Source: Methylobacterium mesophilicum SR1.6/6 (GTDB taxonomy: Bacteria; Pseudomonadota; Alphaproteobacteria; Rhizobiales; Beijerinckiaceae). From it: a stretch of 64,000 nucleotides of DNA. Positions 50,567 through 58,464 of this stretch are shown in pieces; the first letter of the stretch is position 1; every line of letters starts with the position of its first letter. The position numbers and the translations under genes are program-made. The stretch covers positions 3,739,447 through 3,803,446 of the forward strand of contig NZ_CP043538.1 in assembly GCF_000364445.2 (NCBI RefSeq), read 5' to 3'. The notes below the pieces were generated by a model. It ran no database searches and was not told the DNA's origin. It saw nothing but the letters and a program-made list of their open reading frames with translations.

Positions 50567-51213
50567 CCCCTGTCGATCATCAGGCTGCCGAGGCCATTCT
50601 CGACGCTCTCGCGGAACGTGATCAGCGACGGCGTCAAGCGCATCCTCGGTCAGCGGGCAATCATGCTCTGCGGGCTGGTCACGCGGCGCTCCAGATCGCT
50701 GACGTCGGTGCCATTGGGCGCATCGCCTACGCCGTAACCCTCGTATACAATCCGTCCCGTTCCGCCCAAGCCGCTGGCCCGTGCAGGCAGATCTCGGCAG
50801 ATGGGACGATCCAAACGATCCCCGCGGCAAACCGGGTACGGGACGGCTCGATACGGCCGGAGCGTGTCCAAAAGGATCTCGACGGACTGCATCTCGACGT
50901 CGATCGCCAGTTGTTCGGATCGCACTTCAACCGGTTCCCGGAAGAACGTCGAACGTCCTTCCGCGGCGTCATCGAGAATGTCTCGACGAACATCCATGTA
51001 CACATCACGTGGTCCGTACCGGTAGAACGTGCAGACGAATTTCCCCGTGCCATATCGAAGGCGTGGCACAGGTACGCCCCTGGTGGGTCGGTACAGGCCG
51101 ATCCGATCCGCGATGACGGACAAGCGTGGGGTTGGTACACCACCAAGTGTAGCTTGGCTGATCTCAATGATCCCGATCTTTTCGTGGCATCACGATCGAT
51201 CGCAGCGAAATAA
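50563..51213 (+). CDS. Putative HUH-type replication initiator
   Basis: A protein of up to 216 residues. NIHVHITWSVP gives the H145-x-H147 metal motif of HUH endonucleases, and GWYTTK supplies a candidate nucleophile Y192 in the right order. DVDRQLFGSHFNRFPEERRT and FRGVIENVSTN resemble the start of uncharacterised replication proteins on small Methylobacterium plasmids. If right, it nicks the origin for rolling-circle replication. The true start may be further in, near residue 95, because the first 90 residues are of lower quality. No other initiator is seen on the 10.8-kb segment. Confidence 0.6.
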   Translation: MTPVDHQAAEAILDALAERDQRRRQAHPRSAGNHALRAGHAALQIADVGAIGRIAYAVTLVYNPSRSAQAAGPCRQISADGTIQTIPAANRVRDGSIRPERVQKDLDGLHLDVDRQLFGSHFNRFPEERRTSFRGVIENVSTNIHVHITWSVPVERADEFPRAISKAWHRYAPGGSVQADPIRDDGQAWGWYTTKCSLADLNDPDLFVASRSIAAK

Positions 51214-51400
51214 CCGTAGACAACAAGGTCGGGGCTGTCGGCACGGGTGACAATCAACACCTGATATAGGCCGATGAAACACACCAGCACGACCTTGCTG
51301 CGGCGTTAGAATGCTCAGGCTGCCTGCATCACGCAGGCCGCAGAGTTGTTGTACTGCCTAGTTACTTAGAGCACAGCGACCCACGGCGGAGCATCGGAAG

Positions 51401-51790
51401 ATGACGACTTTGTCGTCATCTGAGGAAGCGAACGACGTGCGGATGACCGAGCGGAGTGAGGTCGGCCGCCAGATAGCTCTAGACATATTGTGGAAGAGGA
51501 ACATGAAAATCAGAGACATACTACGCGATGAGGCTGTCAAACCGATTAAGCCAAAGCCACCTAAGGCGTCGAAAGCGCTCTCGTCGACGAAGTCAACACG
51601 TCACCAAGACGGTAACGACAGTCGATGGCAAACTGAGGAGAGCTACGATCCGCAAGACGACACCGACAACGATCTGTCGAGCACAGAGCGTGACGACGAC
51701 GGTTTGATCGTCGTCGTCGAACCGATCCCTCAACGACGTCGTCGAAAACCAGCTCAGCGTTCTCGGAACTGCGTCGATCCAACGAGATAA
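51401..51790 (+). CDS. Acidic hypothetical protein
   Basis: A 129-residue polar protein. The first 50 residues hold a helix (RQIALDILWKRNMKIRDILR); the rest is Ser/Asp/Arg-rich and probably disordered. It converges on and slightly overlaps the zinc-ribbon membrane gene. No family is recognised, and a chance frame is possible. Confidence 0.35.
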   Translation: MTTLSSSEEANDVRMTERSEVGRQIALDILWKRNMKIRDILRDEAVKPIKPKPPKASKALSSTKSTRHQDGNDSRWQTEESYDPQDDTDNDLSSTERDDDGLIVVVEPIPQRRRRKPAQRSRNCVDPTR

Positions 51791-52059
51791 CCGACGATCG
51801 CAGCTATGAGCACGCTGACGATCATCGTCGTGTATGCGACGACGTAGCCGATCAGCTCGACGCCAGTCACGGCCGCACTCAAACCGCCGATGAGGATGGC
51901 AGGGATCAAGCTCCTGGCGATCGCGATCACCCCGCCAATCAGCCCAGCCAAATCGCCGACGATGGGTATGCGTCGGCGCACGAGGTAGGACGTACAATAC
52001 GGGCAGCGGGTCGAAAGACTGTCGATCGAGCTGCGACAGGCGGGGCAGATAGATCGCAT
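51754..52059 (-). CDS. Zinc-ribbon membrane protein
   Basis: A 101-residue protein with an N-terminal zinc ribbon (CPACRSSIDSLSTRCPYC, two CxxC pairs) and then two hydrophobic helices (GLIGGVIAIARSLIPAILIG and VVAYTTMIVSVLIAAIVGYL). It should sit in the inner membrane with the ribbon in the cytosol. It follows the serine recombinase by 5 bases on the same strand. Function unknown. Confidence 0.65.
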   Translation of the reverse strand: MRSICPACRSSIDSLSTRCPYCTSYLVRRRIPIVGDLAGLIGGVIAIARSLIPAILIGGLSAAVTGVELIGYVVAYTTMIVSVLIAAIVGYLVGSTQFRER

Positions 52060-52064
52060 AACGG

Positions 52065-52688
52065 CTATGCCGATCGCTTGGCGATCTTCGCGACAGTGGC
52101 GCGCGAACAGCCAGTGGCGCTCTGGATCTGCGACCAACTCATGCCGTGAATGAGCATGTCGGCGATGCCGGCATTGCGCTTAGCGTCCTCAGGGCGGCCC
52201 CTGTAACGTCCTTCAGCCCGAGCCTTGGCTTGCCCCTGCTCCTGCCGGCGACGACGATCCTCGTAGTCCTTACGTGCCACGGCGGCGAGGACGTCGAGCA
52301 TCATGCCGTTGAGCGCTTCCAGCATCCGCGAGGTGAACTCGTCCGTGCCAGCGGTCGCCATCATCCAGGACGTCGGGAGATCGAGCGCAACTACACGAAC
52401 ACGTCGAGCGGCAATCTCCAGCTTGAGCTTCGTCCAGTCGTCGGTCTTGAGGCGAGCTAGGCGATCCACCTGCTCACAAAGAAGTACGTCACCTGGGCGG
52501 GCATCGCGTAGGAGCCGAAACAGCTCAGGCCTATCGAGCTTGGATCCAGACTCGTTCTCGACATACCAGCTCGCGACGCTCAAGCCGCGATCGGCAGCGA
52601 ACGCTTCAAGTTGACCGCGGGCACGCTCGGCGTCCTGCTGATTGGTCGATGCCCTGAGATACGCCCTGATGAACATCGTGACCGCCAT
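52065..52688 (-). CDS. Serine recombinase (resolvase family)
   Basis: A protein of 203-207 residues. FIRAYLRASTNQQDAERARG bears the catalytic Ser (residue 14), and LLCEQVDRLARLKTDDW the conserved Arg region. The E helix is ML...NGMMLDVLAAVARKDY, and the helix-turn-helix is MSWSQIQSATGCSRATVAKI. It probably resolves multimers of the 10.8-kb plasmid. A 17-bp direct repeat lies immediately upstream. The C-terminal end resembles the remnant at 38980-39136. Confidence 0.9.
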   Translation of the reverse strand: MAVTMFIRAYLRASTNQQDAERARGQLEAFAADRGLSVASWYVENESGSKLDRPELFRLLRDARPGDVLLCEQVDRLARLKTDDWTKLKLEIAARRVRVVALDLPTSWMMATAGTDEFTSRMLEALNGMMLDVLAAVARKDYEDRRRRQEQGQAKARAEGRYRGRPEDAKRNAGIADMLIHGMSWSQIQSATGCSRATVAKIAKRSA

Positions 52689-52734
52689 GGTCTGTTTTGG
52701 ATGGTTCACATAATAGCGGTCTGTTTTGGATGGT
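52689..52734 (-). promoter_or_regulatory. 17-bp direct repeats before the serine recombinase
   Basis: GGTCTGTTTTGGATGGT occurs at 52689-52705 and 52718-52734, 29 bases apart, directly upstream of the recombinase start. They are likely recombinase or regulator binding sites and overlap the promoter. Confidence 0.6.
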
Positions 52735-52872
52735 CAAGTATCTCGTTTTGAAAGCGTCATAGGCCAGTGCCGGAAAGGCATACCCAAACCGAACCAGACC
52801 AATCGGTTGCTTCGGGCGGTTTGCGGTCCCGCCCGCCTAAGCCATCATCGGCGCCATCAGGGAGGAATGACC

Positions 52873-53328
52873 ATGAAGGCGATCCAGGACCACTACCCGC
52901 CGAGCTTCGCCCACTGTTACGGCTGCGGGCCCGCCAATCCGCATGGCCATCACCTGAAGAGCTACCTGCTGGACGAACGGACCGAAGCCCGCTTCACTCC
53001 GGACGCGATCTACAGCGGCGGGGTCCCGGACAACGTCTACGGCGGGATGATCGCCTCGCTGCTCGACTGCCACGGGACCGCTTCGGCGGCGGCGTTCGCG
53101 TATCGCGACCGGGGGCGTGTGATGGGTGACGATGGGCCGCCCCTCCGGTTCGTGACGGCCTCTCTTCAAGTCGATTTTCGCAAGCCGACGCCGCTCGGCG
53201 AGGAACTGCTCATTACGGGCACGCTCAGGTCGCTGGATGGCCGGAAGGCGCAAGTGTCCCTCTCGCTCTCGGCGGGCGGCGTCGAGTGCGCCCACGGCGA
53301 GATGCTGGCGATTGAACTCAGGGCTTAA
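52873..53328 (+). CDS. PaaI-type hotdog thioesterase
   Basis: A 151-residue hotdog-fold protein. FAHCYGCGPANPHGHHLKSY near the start is the marker of this branch, followed by the central helix GVPDNVYGGMIASLLDCHGT with its Gly-Gly turn and Asp, and LQVDFRKPTPLGEELLITGT. Such enzymes hydrolyse acyl-CoA thioesters in the cytosol. The ribosome site GGAGG at 52861-52865 favours ATG 52873; the ATG at 52867 is possible. Confidence 0.85.
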   Translation: MKAIQDHYPPSFAHCYGCGPANPHGHHLKSYLLDERTEARFTPDAIYSGGVPDNVYGGMIASLLDCHGTASAAAFAYRDRGRVMGDDGPPLRFVTASLQVDFRKPTPLGEELLITGTLRSLDGRKAQVSLSLSAGGVECAHGEMLAIELRA

Positions 53329-53445
53329 GGTCTGCAACGGGTCGGACGCCGGTCTGGGAAGGGCGCACCTATAGCGAACCGGCGCCGATCGCTTCGATAG
53401 GCATACGGAAACAGATCTGCATTCGGCGCATGCGTTGGCACAAAC

Positions 53446-53472
53446 GAAAAAGGCCAGCCCGAAGGCTGGCCC
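53446..53472 (-). terminator. Terminator of the Cys-rich gene
   Basis: On the minus strand GGCCAGCC pairs with GGCTGGCC around a short loop and is followed by TTTTTCGTTT. It lies 25 bases after the stop at 53497. Confidence 0.8.
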
Positions 53473-53496
53473 TGACGGCTCGCTCAGATCCGAGGC

Positions 53497-53697
53497 TTAC
53501 TCGGCGGCGGTCATTTCGGACGTGTAGTGCCCGCACCAGTCGTTCTCCGACACCACCGGCCACAGGCCCTTAGCCTCCGGAGTCGGCTGGCTCACGGGCG
53601 GGTTGAAGCGGCACAGGCCGGCGTCGTTCTGCGCCTGCGCGCCGTTGCCCTTGTGCTCGTCGAAGAAGCGGCAGGTGTCACACTTCGCGTTGGCCAT
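53497..53697 (-). CDS. 66-residue Cys-rich protein, near-identical copy at 30530-30730
   Basis: The protein has the same length and Cys pattern as 30530-30730 (CDTCRFFDEHKGN, GLCRFNPPVSQP, NDWCGHY) and differs at only a few positions. Both copies end in a terminator with a similar stem. The DNA copies differ mostly at silent positions, a sign of protein-level selection. Possible metal or Fe-S binding. Function unknown. Confidence 0.7.
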   Translation of the reverse strand: MANAKCDTCRFFDEHKGNGAQAQNDAGLCRFNPPVSQPTPEAKGLWPVVSENDWCGHYTSEMTAAE

Positions 53698-54010
53698 GTT
53701 TGGCTCCTGTAGCTAGGGGGCGGTTGAGTGCCGCCTTCAGTTGCGAGTTAGAACAAATCCAATCTGCCAGTCAACGGTTGGGATGTGGACGGGTTCCGCA
53801 CGTTGGCCGATCGCTCGCCCGCAAGCCGCCTCCTCAAGGAACGAGCATACTGAATTGGGCCAGCGCACAGCGCATATCTATCCGACCACGGCAGTTACGT
53901 TGTCCCACACCATGTTCAGATTGACTTCACTCAGATCTTGCTTGTCATAACTCAAAAGCTTAGCCATTCAAGCATAAGAGTGCGTGCTTTTGATGTGAAG
54001 GAAAGAGGAC
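53698..54010. other. Gene-free stretch
   Basis: About 310 bases between the Cys-rich gene and the split gene. No frame of protein-like content. GC content falls from about 53900. It should hold both divergent promoters. Confidence 0.35.
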
Positions 54011-54600
54011 ATGCGTCCGACGGTGATGTTCCTTTTGTTGCCGCTTGCCGTCGTAGCAGGCATAGGTCAATCTGAAATAAAAAGACGGTTCTTTTCATCA
54101 GACAACATCAATGAACAATCACATGTTATATCTTATTCCGATGTCTATCCCGCTGTCGATCCAAATGCATCTACTTTGTATGCGCAAATTACAAACGAGA
54201 ATATCAATGCAACTTGTGTTGAAGCAAAATTTGAGGATTTCTGTGAGGGAAAGAACGTCATTTTTCACAAGAAATTTTCAGTCAACAATGATGGGTCGTC
54301 GTCTTATCTCACAAACGATGCCGTTGGCACAGACGATCCGTACCTGAATTTCCATTTTCAGAAACCGATCAACGCTTTGTACGACGGCGCCGAGATCGAG
54401 ATATACGGCAAGATCAAAAAGGTCTCAGGTAGGTTCTTCACCGTTTCGGATAGCCGTATTGTGCGGCTGATCAAAACGAAGAAGCAGCTTCAGGATGCCG
54501 AGTCTGCAAAGCAAGCTCAGCTTGACGCAGATATTGCAGCAAACCTGAAAAGCTTCCGACAAGCTTGTTATGACGCTTACAGTGCCGCTCCTGTAGGAGC
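54011..54600 (+). CDS. 5' part of a hypothetical exported protein gene split by the linear layout
   Basis: The N-terminal 196 codons of a 273-residue protein whose end is at 43776-44007. A signal peptide or anchor (MRPTVMFLLLPLAVVAGIGQ) is followed by a strand-rich domain (KPINALYDGAEIEIYGKIKK) and a helical QLQDAESAKQAQLDADIAAN segment. AAGGAAAGAGG precedes ATG 54011. The gene is AT-rich beside its neighbours. The middle resembles small OB-like periplasmic domains, but no family is certain. In the linear window the frame runs on into antisense 16S sequence, which is not coding. Confidence 0.75.
54472..54600. repeat. 129-bp direct repeat, right copy (ends of the 10.8-kb circle)
   Basis: Identical to 43647-43775. 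The base after it (54601) begins antisense 16S rRNA sequence. Confidence 0.95.
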
Positions 54601-54669
54601 CGCTCGACTTGCATGTGTTAAGCCTGCCGCCAGCGTTCGCTCTGAGCCAGGATCAAACTCTCACGTTGA
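54600..54669 (-). rRNA. rrs: 16S rRNA gene, 5' end only
   Basis: On the minus strand the sequence contains AGAGTTTGATCCTGGCTCAG, the universal 16S 5' primer site, followed by AACGCTGGCGGCAGGC and TAACACATGCAAGTCGAGCG. Only about 65-70 bases are present. The gene is cut at 54600, where unrelated plasmid coding sequence begins, so this is the edge of a piece. Confidence 0.95.
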
Positions 54670-54891
54670 AGAGAAAGATCCGGCCGATCACGTCATAGTC
54701 TCAGACGGAGCCTCACATCGACCAAGTACCCCAACGCTTCACAGCGCCAAAATACCCGTCGGTGAGCTCAAAAGAGAAACGACAGATCAGCACAAGTCTA
54801 CTCACGCCAGGTCCTAAGACCCAGCCGCAAGGACAAACGCCGCCCGCGTCTCCCTTCCTCATTCACAACTTGTCAAAGATCAGTAATCACT

Positions 54892-54920
54892 TTCGTAATT
54901 ACCTTTCGAGGAGAAGTCAA
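54892..54920 (-). promoter_or_regulatory. Candidate rrn promoter
   Basis: Read on the minus strand, TTGACT (54920-54915) and TACGAA (54897-54892) are spaced by 17 bases, about 225 bases before the 16S 5' end, where an rrn leader promoter is expected. Confidence 0.5.
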
Positions 54921-55674
54921 GCACCTTGGCTTTCGCCAGATCTACTTTTCTCAACCTCGGTAAGTCCGTCCAACCCGGTCCGTTTTTCTTCCGGACTGCG
55001 TCGGGAGGCGCCGTATAGGCCGCCCCGGACTTGCCTGTCAACCGCCTTTTTCCCGGCGAAGGAACCGAACCGGCCGGGCCGGTCTCCGGTGCCTCCGCCG
55101 AAACAGCGCAGTGCGAAAGGGCCCGGAAGCCCTTCGGTGCGGCGCTTGACGATGGACGCTCCTTCAGTCGCCGGATCCGGGTCGAGCCTTGGCTCGCACC
55201 CGACAGCGTCCCGACCCCGAGGGATCCACGCCGGCCGGTGATGCTGCTGGAAGTTCCGGCGGATGGCGTACCATCGCGACCGGTAAGGCGGATTTAGTGG
55301 TGCCGGCCGCGAGACGCAAGAGGCCGCACGCAGGACCGCCAAGCCCGTGGCGCACGCCTCCGGCCTCGCGCGCCGACGCGGCTCCCCGCATGAGGGCAAG
55401 GCGATCCGGTGCCGATCTGCGCGGCGCGCGAGGCTGCTGCATCGGCTTCGGCCTTCCGGTCTGGCGCGACGGCGCGGATGATCCGGCACATTCCGGCTCA
55501 CCATGCGCGAGGACATTCCGGATACTCCGATCAATACCGGAGCTTTAGCTTCCTAACCTAGGTCAACGTCGCGATTTTCCGAAACTAAACCGGAAGTTAG
55601 GACATCTCGGCCTAGATCAGCCGGGTTTTCCTGCCGCCGGTTCCCGCGCGGCAGCCCTCGCCGAGGCCCGGTGC
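54921..55674. other. Gene-free region upstream of the rrn operon
   Basis: About 750 GC-rich bases. Several open frames cross it, but their Arg/Pro/Ser-rich content is typical of GC-rich non-coding DNA. It should hold upstream control sequence of the rrn operon and the promoter of the GGDEF-EAL gene. Confidence 0.4.
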
Positions 55675-57414
55675 ATGCGCACAGATCTCCAGCCCGTCCT
55701 CGCGGTGAGCCGCGCGGCGACGCGTCCGATCCGGCCGGACCTTGATCCGGCCCCGGAGCCGGCGCGCCGCGACGGTCTCGTCCCCTATCTGGACGCGGTC
55801 CGGCAAGGCCTGCTGATGATCGATGGCGCGGGCGCGGTGGTCGCGGCCAGCGCCCCGGCGCGTGATCTCCTGGGTCGTCTGAACGTGTCGCTGCCAGCCG
55901 ACGCGTCGGCGATGCGGCTGCTCGGCGCCCTGCGGGGCGGAGCCGCGCAGGGCCGGCGCGCGGCGATGCGCGCCGTCCGCCTCGCGCTCGAACGGCGCCA
56001 GCCCACCGTGTTCGAGCTGCGGCGGGCGGATCACACGGTCCAGGCGGAGCTCCACCCCGTCGCGGGCGGCGGCTGGGTCGTGACGCTGGAGGATGTCAGC
56101 ACCCGCAAGGCCACCGAGGCCCGCGCCGACGAGATGGCGCGCCTCGATCCCCACACGGGCCTGCCGAACCGCCTGCTCCTGCGCGAGCGTCTCGCCGAGT
56201 CCCTGGCGCGGCTGGCCCGCACCGGCGAGGCCTGCGCCCTGCTGCTGATCGATCTCGACCGGTTCAAGCCGGTCAACGACACGCTCGGCCATCCGGTCGG
56301 CGACGCCCTGCTGGAGAAGGTCGCCGACCGCCTGCGCTCCACGGTGCGGCCGACCGACACGGTGGCGCGGATCGGCGGGGACGAGTTCGTCATCCTCCAG
56401 GCGGGCATCCGCGATGCGGCGGGCACGCAGGCGCTGGCCCGCCGCGTCGTCGACCTGATCGGCCGGACCTACATGGTCGAGGGGCATCTCCTGACGATCG
56501 GCGCCAGCGTCGGCGTGGCGCTCGCCCCGGAGGACGGCACCGACGCCGACCGGCTCCTGAAGAACGCCGACCTCGCCCTCTACCGGGCCAAGCTCGACGG
56601 GCGTGGCACCTACCGGTTCTTCGAGCCGGAGATGGACGCGCGCATGCAGGCGCGCCGGAAGCTCGAACTCGACATGCGCCAGGCCCTGGCCCGCCGCGAG
56701 TTCCAGCTGCACTACCAGCCGCAGCTGCAACTGGAGAGCGAGCGGCTGATCGGCTGCGAGGCGCTGATCCGCTGGCGGCACCCGGACCGGGGCCTCGTGT
56801 CGCCCCTCGACTTCATCCCGCTGGCCGAGGAGATCGGCCTGATCGTCCCGATCGGCGAATGGGTGATCCGGCAGGCCTGCCGCGATGCCATGACCTGGCC
56901 GGCCCACATGTCGGTGGCGGTGAACGTCTCGCCCGCGCAGTTCAAGAGCGACCGGCTCGTGGAGACGATCATCTCGGCGCTCGCCACCTCCGGCCTGCCG
57001 GCCCGGCGGCTGGAGGTGGAGATCACCGAGGGCGTGCTGCTGCAGGAAAACACCAGGACGCTCCAGACCTTGCACCGGCTGCGGGAACTCGGCGTGCGCG
57101 TCTCCATGGACGATTTCGGCACGGGCTACTCGTCGCTGAGCTACCTGCGCTCGTTCCCCTTCGACAAGATCAAGATCGACCGCTCCTTCGTGAAGGACTT
57201 GGCCAGCAAGCCGGACGGCGAGGCGATCATCCGCGCCATCGCGGGCCTGGGGAAGAGCCTTGGCATGACCACGGTTGCCGAGGGCGTCGAGACCGCCGAG
57301 CAGATGCAGCGGATCCGCCTGGAGGGCTGCACCGACGTCCAGGGCTACCTCATCAGCAAGCCGCTGCCCACCGAGGACCTCCCCCGCGTCTTCGCCGCCT
57401 ACCCGCAGGCCTGA
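55675..57414 (+). CDS. PAS-GGDEF-EAL protein, c-di-GMP turnover
   Basis: A 579-residue signalling protein. A PAS-like sensor covers about residues 25-150. The cyclase domain has VARIGGDEFVIL (about 231-242) with an intact GGDEF. The phosphodiesterase domain begins near 330 with GCEALIRWRHP (EAL at 362-364) and keeps NVSPAQF, EITEGVLL, DDFGTGYSSLSYL, EGVET and QGYLISKPLP, so both domains look active. It is soluble, with no membrane segment. A BLUF photoreceptor gene follows 29 bases later, which suggests light input. Confidence 0.92.
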   Translation: MRTDLQPVLAVSRAATRPIRPDLDPAPEPARRDGLVPYLDAVRQGLLMIDGAGAVVAASAPARDLLGRLNVSLPADASAMRLLGALRGGAAQGRRAAMRAVRLALERRQPTVFELRRADHTVQAELHPVAGGGWVVTLEDVSTRKATEARADEMARLDPHTGLPNRLLLRERLAESLARLARTGEACALLLIDLDRFKPVNDTLGHPVGDALLEKVADRLRSTVRPTDTVARIGGDEFVILQAGIRDAAGTQALARRVVDLIGRTYMVEGHLLTIGASVGVALAPEDGTDADRLLKNADLALYRAKLDGRGTYRFFEPEMDARMQARRKLELDMRQALARREFQLHYQPQLQLESERLIGCEALIRWRHPDRGLVSPLDFIPLAEEIGLIVPIGEWVIRQACRDAMTWPAHMSVAVNVSPAQFKSDRLVETIISALATSGLPARRLEVEITEGVLLQENTRTLQTLHRLRELGVRVSMDDFGTGYSSLSYLRSFPFDKIKIDRSFVKDLASKPDGEAIIRAIAGLGKSLGMTTVAEGVETAEQMQRIRLEGCTDVQGYLISKPLPTEDLPRVFAAYPQA

Positions 57415-57443
57415 TCCTCCCCCTCTCACGCGGACGCACAGCC

Positions 57444-58328
57444 ATGAGCGACCTCTACCGCCTCGTCTACGCCAGCAAGAATCTGCTCCAGGGCTCGGAA
57501 GCGGAGATGTCGGCGGCCGTCCGGCAGATCCTGGACGCCTCGCAGCGGAACAACCGGGCGGTCGGCGTGACCGGTGCCCTGATGTTCAACACCGGCGCCT
57601 TCGCGCAGGTGCTGGAGGGTCCGCGCCGCGGGGTCGAGGCGACCTTCGAGCGGATCCAGCGCGACCCGCGCCACGGCGACGTGACGGTCCTGCAGTGCGG
57701 GCCGACCGAGAGCCGCAGCTTCGCGACCTGGTCGATGGCGTTCGTGGGCCAGTCCGCCCGGGGGCAGGCGCGGTTCAGCAGCCTCGCCGCCGAGAGCGGG
57801 TTCGACCTCTCGCGCCTCGACGGCGACCAAGTCTTCGCCATGCTGCACGGGCTGGTGATGGAGGAGGAGGGTCTTCCGGCCGCGGAAGCGGCCGCGCCGG
57901 CCAAGCCGGCCCGGGACGCGTCTGGCCTCGACGTGGTGCAGGTGCGCGCCGCGATCGCGCAGCTCCGGCCGGAGGCCGCGCCGCCGGCCGGCGCGCCGGC
58001 CAAGCCGGTCGCGGGCCGTGAGCCGGCGGCCACCGGCCGGTCTGTGGCACCGCAGGACGCCGCCGAGGCCGCCCTGTGCGTGCTGAAGGCGGCGCTGGCG
58101 AGCGAGCGGCAGCGCACCAGCGCGTTGCGCGCGGAGATCGACAACCTGCAGGTGGCGCTGGCGGCGGCGGAGGGCCGGCTCGACGGATTAGGGGCGGAAC
58201 GCGACCTCTGGGCCGGCCGAGCCCGGCTGCTCGCGGAGGCCATGGTGCGGGAAGCGGAGGCGGTGCGGCCTGCCGGGGCCCGGGAGGACGACTCGCCCGG
58301 TGCGGCGGCCGGCATACTCGCGGCCTGA
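57444..58328 (+). CDS. BLUF-domain photoreceptor
   Basis: A 294-residue protein. The BLUF domain (about 1-95) binds FAD and senses blue light: LYRLVYASKN with Tyr9, RNNRAVGVTGALMF with the Asn pair (36-37), FAQVLEGPR with Gln55, and FATWSMAFV with the Trp/Met pair. The remainder is Ala/Pro-rich with a coiled coil near residues 205-280 (ALRAEIDNLQVALAAAEGRL), so it likely forms dimers. It has no output enzyme of its own, so the adjacent GGDEF-EAL protein is the obvious partner. Confidence 0.92.
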   Translation: MSDLYRLVYASKNLLQGSEAEMSAAVRQILDASQRNNRAVGVTGALMFNTGAFAQVLEGPRRGVEATFERIQRDPRHGDVTVLQCGPTESRSFATWSMAFVGQSARGQARFSSLAAESGFDLSRLDGDQVFAMLHGLVMEEEGLPAAEAAAPAKPARDASGLDVVQVRAAIAQLRPEAAPPAGAPAKPVAGREPAATGRSVAPQDAAEAALCVLKAALASERQRTSALRAEIDNLQVALAAAEGRLDGLGAERDLWAGRARLLAEAMVREAEAVRPAGAREDDSPGAAAGILAA

Positions 58329-58464
58329 CCGGCACGGGGCCCGTCGTCGTCGCCGCGACCGCAGCTTTCGTTCTCTTGAAAGACTGTTCCGTTCTGCATA
58401 AAGAACGCGCCTCGCAACCCGACTCGTCGGGTGGCACGGGACACGGCGCAGGAAGGGACAGCCG

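Noticed and set aside
54917..55534. A 205-residue minus-strand frame upstream of the rrn promoter
   Set aside because: The content is Arg/Pro/Ser-rich without pattern, and it lies in a region expected to be rrn control DNA.
55612..57429. A 605-residue open frame antisense to the GGDEF-EAL gene
   Set aside because: It is a GC-rich shadow with Arg/Ala/Gly/His-rich content and no motif, opposite a gene with all family motifs.
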